A stretch of DNA of 64,000 bases from Temnothorax longispinosus. Lineage: Eukaryota; Arthropoda; Insecta; Hymenoptera; Formicidae. The DNA is taken from positions 9,486,886 to 9,550,885 of the forward strand of contig NC_092363.1 in the NCBI RefSeq assembly GCF_030848805.1. The letters run 5' to 3'. The notes under the pieces are model-generated. The model had not been told where the DNA came from and did not search any database. It was given only the letters and a program-made list of their open reading frames with translations. Made by a program: the position numbers and the translations under genes. Below, piece by piece: positions 1 through 11,969 of the stretch. The number at the start of each line of letters is the position of its first letter. Positions within the stretch are counted from its first letter, which is position 1.

Positions 1-183
1 GGATGCAGAATGACAAGAAGAGCAGCAACAGTAGTTGCCGGATCTTGCGAGAGATGGCGAGCAATCGAAAAAAGGACAGATGTCATTTCGTTAGACAAAG
101 ACAGATATAGGGAAAACAAAATTAGAAAGGTTAACATTATCGACATCGAGGAAGTTCGCCTGCAGGATCCCCTTAACTTTTAG
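1..183 (+). CDS. C-terminal ORF fragment, unknown protein
   Basis: The first reading frame is open from the window edge to a TAG at 181-183, giving about 60 residues rich in Arg, Lys and Asp/Glu. The start lies upstream of the window. No domain is recognised. The last codons run through GGATCCCCTTAAC, which also occurs at the right end of the TTAA-flanked element at 18,468-18,993, so the stop may lie just beyond a transposon end. It could be the last exon of a host gene or the tail of a transposon ORF; neither can be decided here. Confidence 0.3.
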   Translation, partial: GCRMTRRAATVVAGSCERWRAIEKRTDVISLDKDRYRENKIRKVNIIDIEEVRLQDPLNF

Positions 184-937
184 AGCGCCGGCATTTGATG
201 AGCTTTAATTCTCTTAGAAAGTCCTCAAATTGTTGTGCTTATATCTTATATATAACATATACAAAGTTCCGATCATACGTAGAGCCTATATTTAGGTTTT
301 CCGGCGGTCTAAAGGTTAAAGACGTTCTCCGGTTCCAGTCGTGCTCAACTTGTATTCGTGCTTAAAAAGATGTTTATATACAAAATATTATATAATAACA
401 TCTAAAAAATAAGAAGTTAACTTCACGCGTGAGAACTCATGCGGCGTTGCCAAGTAACTGACGCCTCTTCTCTTCTATCACTCTGAACCGAGCGAAAAAT
501 TCATCAAATCGCGTACTTTACACAAGTATTTCTCGAAAACGAGTACCGCAAGGGTATTGACACTTAATTGCATATTATTTATTCTATTTTTATGGAGCAT
601 CATATACTAATTTTTCAAAAACATTTAGAGAAAACTTTTTTCACAATTTATTATAATGTCTCTTATTTTACAATAGTTCGGAATAGGAATTACATGTTAA
701 AAGTTGAAATTTTGAAACTCAGTATCTCGATGTTTAATACCGCAAGAGGTATTGAAATTTATACTATCGCATAAAGCACATCTAAATTAACGTATATTCA
801 CAGTTTAAAAAAAATCTAGAGAAAATCGATTTTCCGAAGAACGACCTTAAACGCTCGATCAGGCAACCCCGAAGCTAAGTGTCTACATCCTATCTTGAAA
901 TAGATTACCAAAAATGAATTATAGTTGTCGAAATTTT
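184..937. other. AT-rich intergenic DNA
   Basis: No convincing coding frame, RNA gene or transposon end is seen. The short open frames at 568-774 and 816-1022 have no domain and lie in AT-rich sequence. Confidence 0.5.
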
Positions 938-1125
938 CTCGTATTTTCTCGTATTTTCTCGTATTTGTAGATACGACAAATTTGTATTTCAAAATTATAA
1001 TCAAATGAACAAGATACGACATATTTATTTTTAAATGACAATAATAAATGTTATTTAAAAATAAATATGTCGTATCTTGTTCGTTTGATTACAATTTTGA
1101 AGTGCGTCGTATCTATAAAAATTGC
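938..1125. repeat. Palindromic foldback repeat with adjoining 10-mer repeat
   Basis: The arms at about 959-1042 and 1048-1125 are inverted complements with few mismatches; both carry AACAAGATACGACATATT or its complement. The loop is only about 5 bases. Just upstream, TCGTATTTTC is repeated three times (938-967). This looks like a MITE or a hairpin-forming inverted repeat of unknown family. Confidence 0.75.
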
Positions 1126-2651
1126 GTTTTTACATTTGTTTCCCACGAATAATATCAAATTAAACAATAAAGCTGTATTTTAATTCCAAATCACTATACT
1201 TTTGAACAGTAAAGCAAACTATCTTGTTTGTTGCTTATCAACGAAACAAAAATTTACGAATCTTGTAAAGTGACAGTTTTTGAGATACGATCTTCCGTAA
1301 GATATCAGTCGATATACGATAGAAACAATAAAAAATATGAACAGGAAAAGATTTTGTCATTGTTGAAATGGAATTCAAACTTGTGAAGATCTATAAACAA
1401 TAAAACATTTATGTTATTGAGTTATTGATTATTTTTACTGCCCAATCTATTGTAAGTATATGCAAAAGTTAAGTAAAAAAGCAAAATAAATGTAATGCGT
1501 TAAACATATTTTAATGTACGTTGCTTTTTAGTATTATATTAAGTGTTATTTGCAATTGGGAACAAAGTTCTTTGGAAGTTTTAAACATCATCGCAGGTGA
1601 TGACCATTACATGATTTATCGGGAAGATAAGTATAGGAAAATTTTTCAATTTTAAAATATTTATTGTTTTATAATAAAACATTACATTTACATTCTCTCA
1701 CTTTATGAGATTTTACATTATTTTATATCACGTTTCACTTTATTGATAATTGGATTTGCCACAAAGAACCCTGTCTATTTTAGAACCCTTGCGTCTAACA
1801 ACGAGACTTTGCTAAAATAAAAAATTATTGTTAGAGGATCAGAATATTCTACAGACATGATCCTCCAAGTCGACATTGCATAGAGATACACTCTCTGAAA
1901 CATTAGAAAAATATACTATATAGCATTCTTTCACTCGATTTCTCGGCATCCAAGACAAATTTTCTCCGTGGTGATAGTGGTAATAGATACAATCAATTAT
2001 TTTGAATATCCCTGACTCACATCCAAAAACTTGCAATTAGCTGGATCAGTAGTAACAAATTTATTTGTATAAAGAGTACTTCAATTGATATATTAAAATA
2101 GTTTATTATCCGTCATCACAGGGAGATGCCTAGGACGTCGAAAAATCGAATGAAACAAAGCCATTTCGTACATTTTTCTAATTTTTCAAAGAGTGTATCT
2201 CTGAACGGTATTAACTTACAATAAATGATTATGTTTATACAGAAATATTTCAATCATCTAACAATAATCTTTTATTTTAAGTCTCGTTACTATACGCGAG
2301 GGGCCTAAAACCTTTATAAAAATGAGCAAAGTTCTTTGTAAGTGGGTTTAATGCCAAATTGGCAACAATTTGCTATTGATTTACTTACTGGATTATAAAC
2401 ACGCTGCTGTATTACAGACGGGTTACAATCATATCTACCCATTAGAGAATATATATTTTGTACTCTAAACGGTAAGATATATAAATGCACCCATGTGCAC
2501 ATATAAGTAGCAATTTACTCCATTTGCACGAATTCTTGTAACACAGTGCACAAGATGACACTAATACAGATAGATGAGCGAGCGTATATTTTATTTGCAC
2601 ATTATAAACAGCGCTAAGCGCAGAATGCATTTTGGCAGTAGTCACTGCGGC
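1126..2651. other. AT-rich intergenic DNA
   Basis: No coding region is supported. The minus-strand open frames at 1839-2036 and 2314-2645 are short and have no domain or codon signature. No transposon termini were found. Confidence 0.45.
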
Positions 2652-3292
2652 GATTTAAAATCAATTTAATATAAGAACGCCATCAAGTTCGAGCTAGGAT
2701 CTAAGTAGCAAATAATTTCCGTGTGAATTTCCAATACTATTTCCTCGACCTGACAAATCAAGATACGCCAAAGCTTGTGCGTTACTTACGTCCACGACTA
2801 CGACTGTCATATGTGCTTTGGCCCTAACGAAGAAGCTGTGTTTCAAGACCGACAATTCGTTGGCGCGCAGTTTAATTGGAAATAGTATTGGAAATTCACA
2901 CGGAAATTATTTGCTACTTAAGGCCGGTTTTCACACGCAATTATTAGTGGCGCCAACTGACTGGCATTCATTGGCGCCAGAACCGACTAGCAAACTCACA
3001 AGTATTTACACAGTGATTGGCGTATAATATGGAAAATATTTAACATTTATTAAACACACAGTAAATGACAGCAAGCATATAACCTCCAAATTTGAGGTTA
3101 TATGCTTTGGCCAATAACCGCCAGTAAACGCAACATTACTAGCGCCAGTTTGTATCAAGTGTTTACACTTGCATTTTTACTGGCGTTAGTCGACTGGCGC
3201 GGCCTGGCGCCACCAATCATTGCGTGTGAAAACCGGCCTTTAGATTCTAGCTCGGACTTGATGGCGTTCTTATATTAAACTGATTTTAAATC
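2652..3292. repeat. Foldback element split by a Harbinger-type MITE
   Basis: The left arm 2652-2744 pairs with 2878-2917 and then, after a 319 bp insertion, with 3243-3292. The arms include GAACGCCATCAAGTTCGAGC and its complement. The 130 bp spacer holds only a short open frame. Removing 2921-3239 and one TTA restores a continuous right arm, so the outer palindrome is older than the inner insertion. Confidence 0.8.
2921..3239. mobile_element. PIF/Harbinger-type MITE with TTA target duplication
   Basis: The terminal inverted repeats are about 34 bp and begin AGGCCGGTTTTCACACGCAA on both ends, with two internal mismatches. Exact TTA triplets flank the element (2918-2920 and 3240-3242). Three-base TWA duplications are the hallmark of PIF/Harbinger elements. 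There is no coding capacity. A small perfect palindrome sits in the middle (about 3075-3107). Confidence 0.85.
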
Positions 3293-4491
3293 TTAGAGTC
3301 CTATTACTATTATTATTACCCTAATGGAAATATTTTACTGAATATAATGGAATTTTACTGAAATTCTGTCTCAATTGACCCAGATGAAAATATTTTGCTG
3401 AAAGTACTATGAAATTGATGATAAATGAAATAAAAGTTATTGAAAAATTACTCAATATATTTTAAAATAAATCACAATTTTCTTTATAAAATTTAATGTA
3501 AATACTGTGAAGTATAAGAAAAATTAAATTATACTGTTGCAAAATAATGAAAAATTTGTTAAAATATTAGATATCGTGAAAGTTATTGAATTTAACTGAA
3601 ATTAACTGAAAACTGAAATTTTCATAATGATATTTATGGAATAATAATGAAAAGGGGTCAATTGATAGTAGAATTTCATTATATTTTCAGTCAAATTTTT
3701 ACACCAGGGATAATTATTAAATTAATAACTTACTTTCTCTAGCTTTATTTATCACCACGATTCCAACCTTTACTGACAAATTTCTGAGTCCTTGCTCGTT
3801 TAGTCGCTTTTTGGAATTGAAGCATAGGAGCCTTCGTTAATTTGAGAATTTAGCTGATGCTAATTCGAGTTTATAAGACTATAAGTCTACTTTTTGTTGA
3901 GAATTACTACTTTTTTATGTCACAGTTTTAAAGAATTCGATTTTTACTTAATTTATAGATTTTTTACTACTTGACTGTTACATAGCTTGACTTCGGAAAA
4001 ATTTTTGACACGCAATGATTAAGGCCGTTTGCTTCACATTTTTCAGCCTTTTAACACGATTTTTCTCGCCATTAAACAAATAATTATTTTTTAAGTTTTA
4101 ATTGTTAACAACTATTTAATTAAATTTATAGTTTGACCACGCATACATTTCGACTATTTGTTAATCGGTTTTTTGGGCTTTCAACTTGATGTGGCTTCTT
4201 AATAACTCCATGTAATTTGTATACTATAATTATTAATATTAAGAAAGTAAAAACGACCGCTATGATTTAAATCAATAGAGAGGATAAATTTCATAATAAA
4301 AATGCTATAATTATTAATTAATGTTAATCTTATGATGTTAAACTTCCTTTTAATTTATTTTATCTTTTGACGGATTTTTTATGTAACGGGATTATTATGA
4401 TAATGTATTACAGTTAATTAGAGGGAGGGATTTGATTGATTGAAAAAGTCTCTGTAAAGCACGAAACGCTCCCAATTATTTTGACGGAATA
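3293..4491. repeat. AT-rich DNA with an imperfect inverted repeat
   Basis: Segments at about 3345-3385 and 3650-3692 are inverted complements (GTCTCAATTGACCC against GGGTCAATTGATAG with adjoining ACTGAAATT motifs). This suggests a decayed MITE of about 350 bp. The rest of the interval is AT-rich and shows nothing else. Confidence 0.45.
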
Positions 4492-4495
4492 TTAA

Positions 4496-4776
4496 CCCTT
4501 AAAGCGCACATGGGGTGTAGGATACCCCTCTCCGAACTTTGTGCTCTGATAAGTCCCATTAAAATGTCTTTTTCAATAATTTTTTAAACAATGTTAATTT
4601 TAAGAAATCGCTATAACTTTTGTTTATCCTTAAAATACATGACTTTAACTTCATTCAGAAATTTTTATGCAATAAAATAGTCAATAGCGTCGTTATAGTA
4701 CATACTTAAAGACACTGGGGTATCTCATACCCCCAGTGCGCTTTACGTAATTTTTCGGAGGTGTGCGCTTTAAGGG
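4496..4776. mobile_element. piggyBac-type MITE with TTAA flanks
   Basis: TTAA occurs at 4492-4495 and 4777-4780, immediately outside inverted termini CCCTTAAAGCGCACA and TGTGCGCTTTAAGGG. Subterminal motifs (GGGGTGTAGGATACCCC and ACTGGGGTATCTCATACCCC) are also related. Termini starting CCC beside TTAA are typical of piggyBac-like elements. The 281 bp body is non-coding. Confidence 0.85.
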
Positions 4777-4780
4777 TTAA

Positions 4781-5399
4781 ACTATATTATTTAGAATCCT
4801 GTTGTTCGGTATTGGCTCTTGTTTTATCTAAATATAAACTATATTTAACTAGGTAGTAATATAAACTAGGAAAATTATTTGACAATCATTAAAATTATTC
4901 GCATATTTTCCAACAACTTTAGGAAAGTTAACGATTTGCTCATAAAAAAATAAAAAATAATTTTCAAATTACATAATAAGTTTTCTTTATTATTATATAA
5001 TAACAATAGTATTGTACATTAATCCTCGGTCTCGGTTTCATATATATATTATATATATATACATATATAATGACAATAAATGTCATAAGTAATTATTAAT
5101 AAGTACGACAAGACCTAGGTGCGCGCGCGCGCGTGCGAGCGCCGAGATATTAACAAGAAGCCTAGCACGATTCTTGCCGGCTCGGCTGACCGAGCATCGA
5201 GCATCTGACATCACTGCTGAAATCTGGCATCACTGCAAAATTAGTCCGGACCAGGGGCAAAGTCTGTAGGTAAAATCGGGTATATTTAGTCCGGACTCGC
5301 ACCAGGGGCAAAGTCTGTAATGTGATTTAGTCCGGACTCAATTAGGGGCAAAGTCTGTCGGTAAGGGGCAAAGTGTGTCGGTAATTAAAGCACGGAAAT
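4781..5399. repeat. Microsatellites and a short tandem repeat
   Basis: An alternating TA tract lies at about 5040-5075 and an alternating GC tract at about 5117-5133. From 5240 to 5386 a unit of roughly 40 bp containing TTAGTCCGGACT and GGGGCAAAGTCTGT is repeated three to four times with variable spacing. No gene is seen. Confidence 0.65.
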
Positions 5400-6541
5400 G
5401 CTGGTCTCGACTTTTGAGGTGCCATTGGCTATCTGTCTATTAATCTGTGCTGTCGCAAACGCGAAGGTCGCGAGCCATGGCATACTCGCGATATCGAAAT
5501 CCGTTTCGGACGCGCCTACCGCGATCTCCAAGGGCGTGCAATTTTCGGTCGCAATTCCATGGCCACGAGACCATTCCGGTGCCCTTCGCTCTCGCTATCG
5601 ATCACTAATTACGCCGTGTCAGCGAATACGCCGAATACCGTGACTGTAACAGTGGTTCCCGAGCGAGAGCGCAACCCGGAGGGCGGTGTCGTGGCTTTAA
5701 AACGTTACATATTACGCGAGGCGACCTCACCAGAAGTTTGCTCCTCCCGAAGGTCTTCGTCGCCGCCAAAGGCCGGAACGTCGTCACGATCGCCGGTCGG
5801 ACTCGATTCCACTTCAAGGTATTGCGAGAGGCGCTAACAATTATCGCGCGATTTCGCCGGAGGACGACCAGAGAGTGTCGCCGAAATTTCGCTCGATGGC
5901 GGAATCGATAGCGCGCCCCACTCCGGGCGCACGCGGCCCCGCAGCGCGACTACGCGGGCCAATTAGGGGTGAGTTCGCATGCTCGCGATGTATCCTTGCG
6001 CAGGGCTGTCAATCATGACTCCCGCGGGGCGGGGAGTATTGTTATTTAATGGGCCCCTCGCTCGCGCGACGATTTCTCGGGATCCTTCCCGGCAGCGGAC
6101 GGGACGTTATTGCCTCCGCGTTCCTCCTCCTCGGTCCGGGAATGGTGGCCATCCATCCCGGAGTCCAGTCAGCAGAGTGAGGAGGGCAGGTGAGACTCAA
6201 TCTGCCCCGGCGTCCCGGGGCCCTGCTCCTACGGGTCCGCCCGCCGCTGTGCCACGCGCCGCGCGCGTGTCCTCCCGCGCTTCTTTGTGCTTGACGGCCC
6301 GCGAGCCTCGCCGCGGTCCGCTTTCATCGATCGCCTCCTCGCCTCGATTCGCCCGATTTGTTCAAATTCTCGTTGTCCCTCGTAAAAAAGCCGGGTCTTG
6401 TCTCGGTGAGACGCCACGCATTATACAAAATAATAAACAGAAGAATCAGAACATGGAACGCGCTTAATTATGCCCCTGGAGATCTCGCATCGACTCTCTG
6501 GACCGTCATCGGGCGCGAAAATAATCTAATGCAACCCGCCT
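5400..6541. mobile_element. GC-rich retroelement-like block, inverted relative to 12.2-13.4 kb
   Basis: This segment is similar, in reverse orientation, to 12,231-13,380. Shared landmarks are GAGATCTCC near the Harbinger-proximal end, the CGGCAGCGGACGGGAC stretch, and GAGCGAGAGCGCAACC. The open frames across it (5398-5643, 5979-6467) follow from high GC and have no domain. I infer part of a decayed LTR retrotransposon or LTR derivative, not a host gene. Confidence 0.45.
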
Positions 6542-7627
6542 TGTGACGGCGGAACTCTTTGTAAAGCCACGAATCAGCCCTCAGGGTCACGTTCCCGCTC
6601 TGGTACCGACACGCGGTTTATTAGTAAATATCGCCAAAAGGGCATAATTTTTGGTGTTAGCGTTGGCGGCCGGCATTAGGCGGGGGGCCCCGGGATAGTT
6701 TCGTTGGCTAAAAAGGTTATCGATTACCGCAGGCTCTTGGAGATCGTGAGTGGACACAGGCGAGCCTGTACGGGAATTGTATATCCGCCATTAAAGTTGT
6801 GCGGTGTACTCGTGTTTGCTTTTCACGTTCGCTTTTCCGATTTTGCGTTGTATTATTTCGCGTTCTATTTTGCGTTGTACTTGATGTAATTGCGTGCGGT
6901 ATCCCGCGTGATATTGAGTGTCCTCGCGTACTATATTTTGCTTCGTTCTAAGTGTTATCGCGCGTATCATACCTTCGTGTTAATAGTCGTACTATATTTT
7001 GCGTTGTGTTTAGAGTCCCGCGCCTTCCGCGAGCGTATTATATCTTGGTGATAGAACTCTCCGCGCTGAGCGTGGCGCAGTACTAATTTCCTATTCGATT
7101 GTATTTTACTTTCAGTTCTCTTACTTGTCCTGCTAAATTCTGTTTAATGCTATTGACTACTACTATTTTGCGTTCACTTCCCTGTCATATGTTATTAGAC
7201 TTCGTAATAAACGATTTCATCTAGAGTTCCGTTAATCCTCATTTTCGACTGCACATTAATTCAATGCTGTAATTTTACAAACTCTAGTATTCCGTATTCA
7301 GTTCCGATTGTTATTTAATTTTCGCTATTTAATCATTCTGTTCCGATTCATGTCTGATTTCCGCTATTCTGTCATTCGATTCAGTTTTCGTTGACCTGCG
7401 ATTTCACAGTATTGCCAAGTTATAATAAACATTATTACTGATTATTATTAAATATCTGAGTGTTGTTTAACCGTCACCCCGCCGAAATTTTGCGCTGCCC
7501 ATTATCAACCCCGCCCATCGCCGTTAGATCGAGCTGGCCGATCTCTCGCACGTCTGACTAATTACGCTATCGTGCTTATTTTCGGGTTTTCGCGATTTTC
7601 GTATAAATTCGTGGATGCGAGCTTACA
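6542..7627 (+). mobile_element. LTR-like sequence with TG...CA ends
   Basis: The block starts TGTGACGGCGG and ends GCTTACA. It contains AATAAA-type signals near 7205 and 7423. Its last 200 bases align with 14,240-14,425 (shared CACCCCGCCG and GCGCTGCCC). It is followed five bases later by TGGCGCC, a primer-binding-site-like motif. No gag or pol frame follows, so this is an orphan or badly truncated LTR, probably Gypsy-like. Confidence 0.5.
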
Positions 7628-7631
7628 TGTC

Positions 7632-7643
7632 TGGCGCCTAACT
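7632..7643 (+). promoter_or_regulatory. Primer-binding-site-like motif TGGCGCCTAACT
   Basis: The motif sits just downstream of the LTR-like block. A related TGGCACCCAACC lies at the same relative place at 14,429. Many LTR elements have TGGCGCC-type tRNA primer sites. Confidence 0.4.
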
Positions 7644-8479
7644 TTGATTTTGAGTAGGGAAGACCGGGGCGAAGTCGGTCCCGAGGCGGAGTCGTTTTTG
7701 CAATTATCTCAAAATTTGCATATTGTGTGAACTCGCCATTAATACTGTAAGCGCGGCTTTACAAAAACAAAGCTTTCTCTATGAGGAAACAAAATCAAGG
7801 AATTTAAGGAACCAAAGAATTTAAATCAGGAGACTGTGCAGACTATGTAATTAGTTCTCATTTGCCAATCCATCGATCGGTATAATTATTATTAAGAAAT
7901 TTTGCCGGAAACGAAAAGTCTTTGTGGTTTGGAAAAAAAAGTGTTTCTGAACTCATGTTCATATGACTTTTTTATCTACATGATGAGTAGAATATGTATC
8001 TAATATTTAACTATCTATTTTTGAAACATCTTATATGTACGAACTACTTCATTAGTCATCAAGAGAGAATATTAATACATTAATACTGTCGTCATAAAAT
8101 CAGTCTAAAAATTTTATTATCAAACACATTGTGTAATTCATCATATCTTATAAATATGCATGAAATAAGTCAAAGTTGCTTTTTTCGAAATGTGTCAACA
8201 AAATTTTATTAGACATTATTGGGATCTGACATATGTCGCCATGACATCTGGTGGTCGAAAATGAAAGTATTAAATGTAACAGATTTCAGTCTACCGCCGC
8301 ACCGGATCCTATCTGATCATTCACACACTCTGGCATTATACTGACTTTACGTTGTATTTTTATTAATATGGATGTTTAATTTTTTCCTCCGCGTTGTAAA
8401 TCTACGAACAGAATTAATCGTTCAGTTCGCGGTTGTGAAAGTAAGGCTAAACAAACTTTATTCTCTATCCTAGCGAGTC
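7644..8479. other. Non-coding AT-rich DNA
   Basis: The first 60 bases may be leader sequence of the LTR element. The remainder shows no gene, repeat end or RNA. Confidence 0.4.
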
Positions 8480-8870
8480 AGTAGTCACAAATGCTAGTCG
8501 CCGGATTCACGTTCCGGAGATCCGGGGTTCAACCCCAGGCAGGTATCACAAATCCTGCGGGGGTTTTTTCTCGGTGATTTGGGGGGGTCTGGTGAGGGGC
8601 GACGGTGGCTACCAGGGTGCGCGCCTCCTCGAAATTTTCGGGGGACACCACCAAGTCGAATCTTCCTCCTAATGGGAGACTCGCTCTCCGCCTTCCCAGG
8701 ATGGAATAGGTGGGGAAAAGAGAAGATCTCGGCGCTACCTGAGCCGGCGCTACCTAATATTCGATTTCATTGCTTTCCCAACTCTAATGAGTGTTTCATA
8801 CATGTCAAGCATTTATTTGGCAATTTAGAGAAAATTGATCGTTTCAAAGCTGGAAAAATGCATTAAAAAT
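8480..8870 (+). mobile_element. tRNA-derived SINE-like fragment
   Basis: At 8500-8545 there is an anticodon-stem-like hairpin CCGGATTCACGTTCCGG followed by GGGGTTCAACCCC, which matches a polymerase III B box (GGTTCRANYCC) and T-arm. A clear A box and acceptor stem are missing, so it is not a functional tRNA. A GC-rich non-coding body follows to about 8760. I infer a truncated SINE. Confidence 0.45.
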
Positions 8871-10014
8871 AAAGAAAGTGATCCTTTATAGCAGAAAGTG
8901 TTACCTATTCTGCACCATATTTGGTTAAGCCCCGCTTACATCAGATCCCAATTATGTGTGTTTTAATTTTATACTAAATTTTATAACATTTTGAATAAAC
9001 ATTTCGAAATATATTGGTAAAATAAAACTTAAAATTAAATAAAGATCTTTGTTATTTGTTTTTATCTGTGAAGTGTGAAAAAGCTCAATTTTCTGTAATA
9101 ACTTATTTTCAATAATTAATAATTAAAAAATAATTGACATTTTTAATTATAATTATAAAAAAATTACAAAAACAATATTTTGTGATGTTCTTTACTTTTA
9201 GGAAGCAATCGAATTGGGAATATTTCTACGGGCGCATCCGCTATGCATCAAAGTTTATGGCCTGTTTAATTTGGATAGCCAATTTACATTCTCGGTAATT
9301 AATATCCTTATTTGCTTTTATCATATTTTTCAGATTGTTTTTTCAAACTTAGTATAAATATTAGGACTACTATAAATACTGATATTTGATGTTAATTTTT
9401 GCAAACAATTAAAAATTATATTTTGGCTATTTGATTGTGCACAATTTGATTAATCTAACGGAAAAATCAATTTTTAATTACCTGAATATTTCAAATTTTA
9501 TAATTAGAAAACATTTTTTTATGAAAAATTGTGAAATTAAAATCAAAGCTGTTAGATGTAAGAAACTTACAAAAAAAGGTTAACAAATCCCTAATTATTA
9601 TAAACTTTGGATATACTGCAGATCAAAATAATTATTTTATAAATGTTTTTACAATTAGTTGATTTTATATCCATTTTTGTTAAATCTTTATTTAATGATG
9701 CATACACTTTTAAATATTTTTTTATGTATTTGGTGTATACATTTTTTGGAAAAACTTAAGACTAAGGGCAACCTCACCGACCCCGAGTGACCTTCAGAAG
9801 GTTTTCGCCGTCGCTCGTTATTCGTTACAAAATTATTAGCAAAAAAAGTTTGAAAAATATAGCAGGGCGGGAGAGGGACTCACGCATATACTTTGCAAGG
9901 CGAAGCGTATAAAACTGCGTATATTTTCGCATGAATTATCAACTGTTACATTAAAAAACAAAAAGAAAATGATAGAGAATTACAATAAATTAAGTAGGTC
10001 TATATATTTTAGTA
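8871..10014. other. AT-rich intergenic DNA
   Basis: The interval is strongly AT-rich. Two short GC-richer islands (9200-9300 and 9765-9925) hold no recognisable frame. No transposon termini were identified. Confidence 0.4.
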
Positions 10015-11066
10015 TTATTCAGTATTAGTATTGTTCAGATATTTTTGATACATAGTTGCTATAATATTGAAAAAAGCTTCTATTCGTTCACAATAACTGT
10101 TACGTCGGCAAAATAAAAATTCTGCTAAATACCCTACATAATGTTCTTTTCGAGTTCCATATCGTGAAATATTTGCATGTGTTTCACACCAACAACGTTC
10201 AATATTTTGTGTGTGTGCACCACTCTCAGGATCTACAAAATTTATTTTATGATATACAGTTAAATGTATATAGCCTTCGTTGGTTAGGCACTGATAAGAT
10301 TTCCAACAATCTGATATAATTGTTATTTCCGGTTTTATCCATTTCTTAATAACACTAAGTAATGTGCTAGCAGAGCGATCAGGTACTGACTCGATAAATA
10401 ATCGTTTAGTTAATACCTCAATTCCACCAAATATTCATTGCCCTTCTACGATTCGTCCTTTGTTGTATGTACTTTCTTTTTCTTATTTTAGCCTCATCAA
10501 TTTCATCAATTCCTCCTTTTCCTCCAATCATTTTTGAATTTGATTCTATCCACTGCACATACTATATAACTATCGAAAAATATGCATAAATAGTATCTAA
10601 CAAAAATTCATAATAATATTAAAAATAAAAAAAAGAAATATTGATAAATTACCTCACGACAGAAATTCGACCAGAATACTGGGTTTAGAAATGTCAAATT
10701 TACCTATGAAAAAAGTATGACGTGGCGGTGTAATATGAAGAAAGCATGCAATGAATCGACATACTGTTTGTAAATCCAAACGACTTTCTGCGAACCACAT
10801 ATTATGAAAAATACTAAACTTCATATTACACTTTTTCTTGAATCGTTTTTTATGACAGTTACGAATGTACTCTACATTGTAACACCAAAACATAAAGAGT
10901 TGAGATCAAAATCCATCGAATTATTACATCGAGGACAACACGCAGAATTTGGCAGAACTTTGTGATCTATTAGATAATTAATAAGTTTATTTTTATCATC
11001 ACATATTCCCAAAAACTCATAAAGCTTCATTTTAAGTCGTATCAGTCTTGCAACAACGATTGACAA
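10015..11066 (-). pseudogene. Merlin (IS1016/ISXO2-like) transposase pseudogene
   Basis: Read on the minus strand, the pieces join into one ISXO2-type transposase. An N-terminal zinc-ribbon with CCPRCNNS (about 10,930-10,955) is followed by a helical region. The catalytic part contains GGIDEIDEA (10,500s), ISDCWKSY and NFVDPESGAHTQNIERCW (about 10,180-10,320), and it ends with YLAEFLFCRRN and a TAA at 10,015. NFVDP.SGAHTQ.IE is characteristic of the Merlin DDE fold. The frame is broken between 10,872 and 10,893, again near 10,460, and by a TGA in place of a Trp codon just after VEGQ. I could not locate clean terminal repeats. Confidence 0.85.
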
Positions 11067-11464
11067 AAGATGACTGATAGACTATGAGCACAAACATGCC
11101 AAATAGACCGAATACTACAGAATGTAAATAACCAAGGTCAAAAGCTAATAACTTGCTTGTAATCTTGCTTATTTACATTCTGTGATATTTATCCCACAAT
11201 ATATGTGCCCAATATATGTGAACAATAACGTTTGTACAATACAATCATACAATTACAATCATACAATTACGGTTAAAGCAGAGAATACTTAAATTCATGC
11301 TTTCTAACATATAAAATTGTATATATATACTTTTCTATACCAATTATTCTCTGCTTTAACAAAAAGACTGTTTAATATAACTATTCACTGCTTTAAATGA
11401 CTTTTCGGTAAAACTTTAGATTAAGAACGATTTCAATGACCTTGATATATGTTGTCAAGGACAT
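11067..11464. repeat. Intergenic DNA with small inverted repeats
   Basis: ACAGAATGTAAATA at about 11,119 pairs with TATTTACATTCTGT near 11,170, giving a hairpin of about 65 bp. GTTAAAGCAGAGAATA near 11,275 pairs with ATTCTCTGCTTTAAC near 11,345. These may be MITE ends or the flank of the Merlin element. No gene is seen. Confidence 0.45.
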
Positions 11465-11657
11465 TGTTAGCGCAGAACGGAGTAATTATCTTTGTTGTCA
11501 GCTGGAAAAGAGAGGATAATTTCTGGAGAAGAATAAATGTTCAAACACGTGTATTTGATGCTAACACTGTATATTCTTTATTGAACGTAATATGTATATT
11601 TAGGTAAGCGTTACTCTTGAGCGACAGTCAGCTCGCGACTAACTCACGCCAACCTCG
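11465..11657 (-). repeat. Partial copia LTR (downstream part of a 3' LTR)
   Basis: This closely matches 40,205-40,392: both start TGTTAGCGCAGAACGGAGT and share GGTAAGCGTTACTCTTGAGC. Both copies stop at a CRCAGTG terminus. In the copia direction (minus strand) it is the distal part of an LTR whose first part lies at 30,814-30,909. The simplest reading is one LTR split by the 19 kb element at 11,658-30,813. The junction bases CGCCAACCTCG here do not match the CGCCG at the other side exactly. Confidence 0.65.
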
Positions 11658-11969
11658 CGCAGTGGGGCCTAAGCGTCTAAAACTTGGCCAAAAGCAAGAA
11701 AATTGAACTCGTAAACAAAACATGTTATGTACATACATACAATTAATAGAAAACATCCATATGTACGTTTCTGATACATATTTGTCATTTTTACTGTTGC
11801 TGTCATTGTTATTATTTATTAAAGCTTAACCTTTAAGCGAATCGTTTATACCTTTATGGGTGCGTTTGGTTTGGACGCTCACGCGCTGTAAGCGCTTATG
11901 AGTGTTACTCACGTCGTTCGCTTTGGAGTTGTAAGCGCTTACGGATCGACTAATGACGTCATCGTGACG

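Noticed and set aside
5979..6467. A 162-residue open frame in GC-rich DNA
   Set aside because: No domain; the related block at 12.2-12.9 kb does not preserve the frame, and high GC content makes long open frames likely.
8500..8560. tRNA gene candidate
   Set aside because: The T-arm and an anticodon-like stem are present, but the D-arm, acceptor stem and A box are not. A SINE remnant fits better. The same holds for 33,385-33,460.
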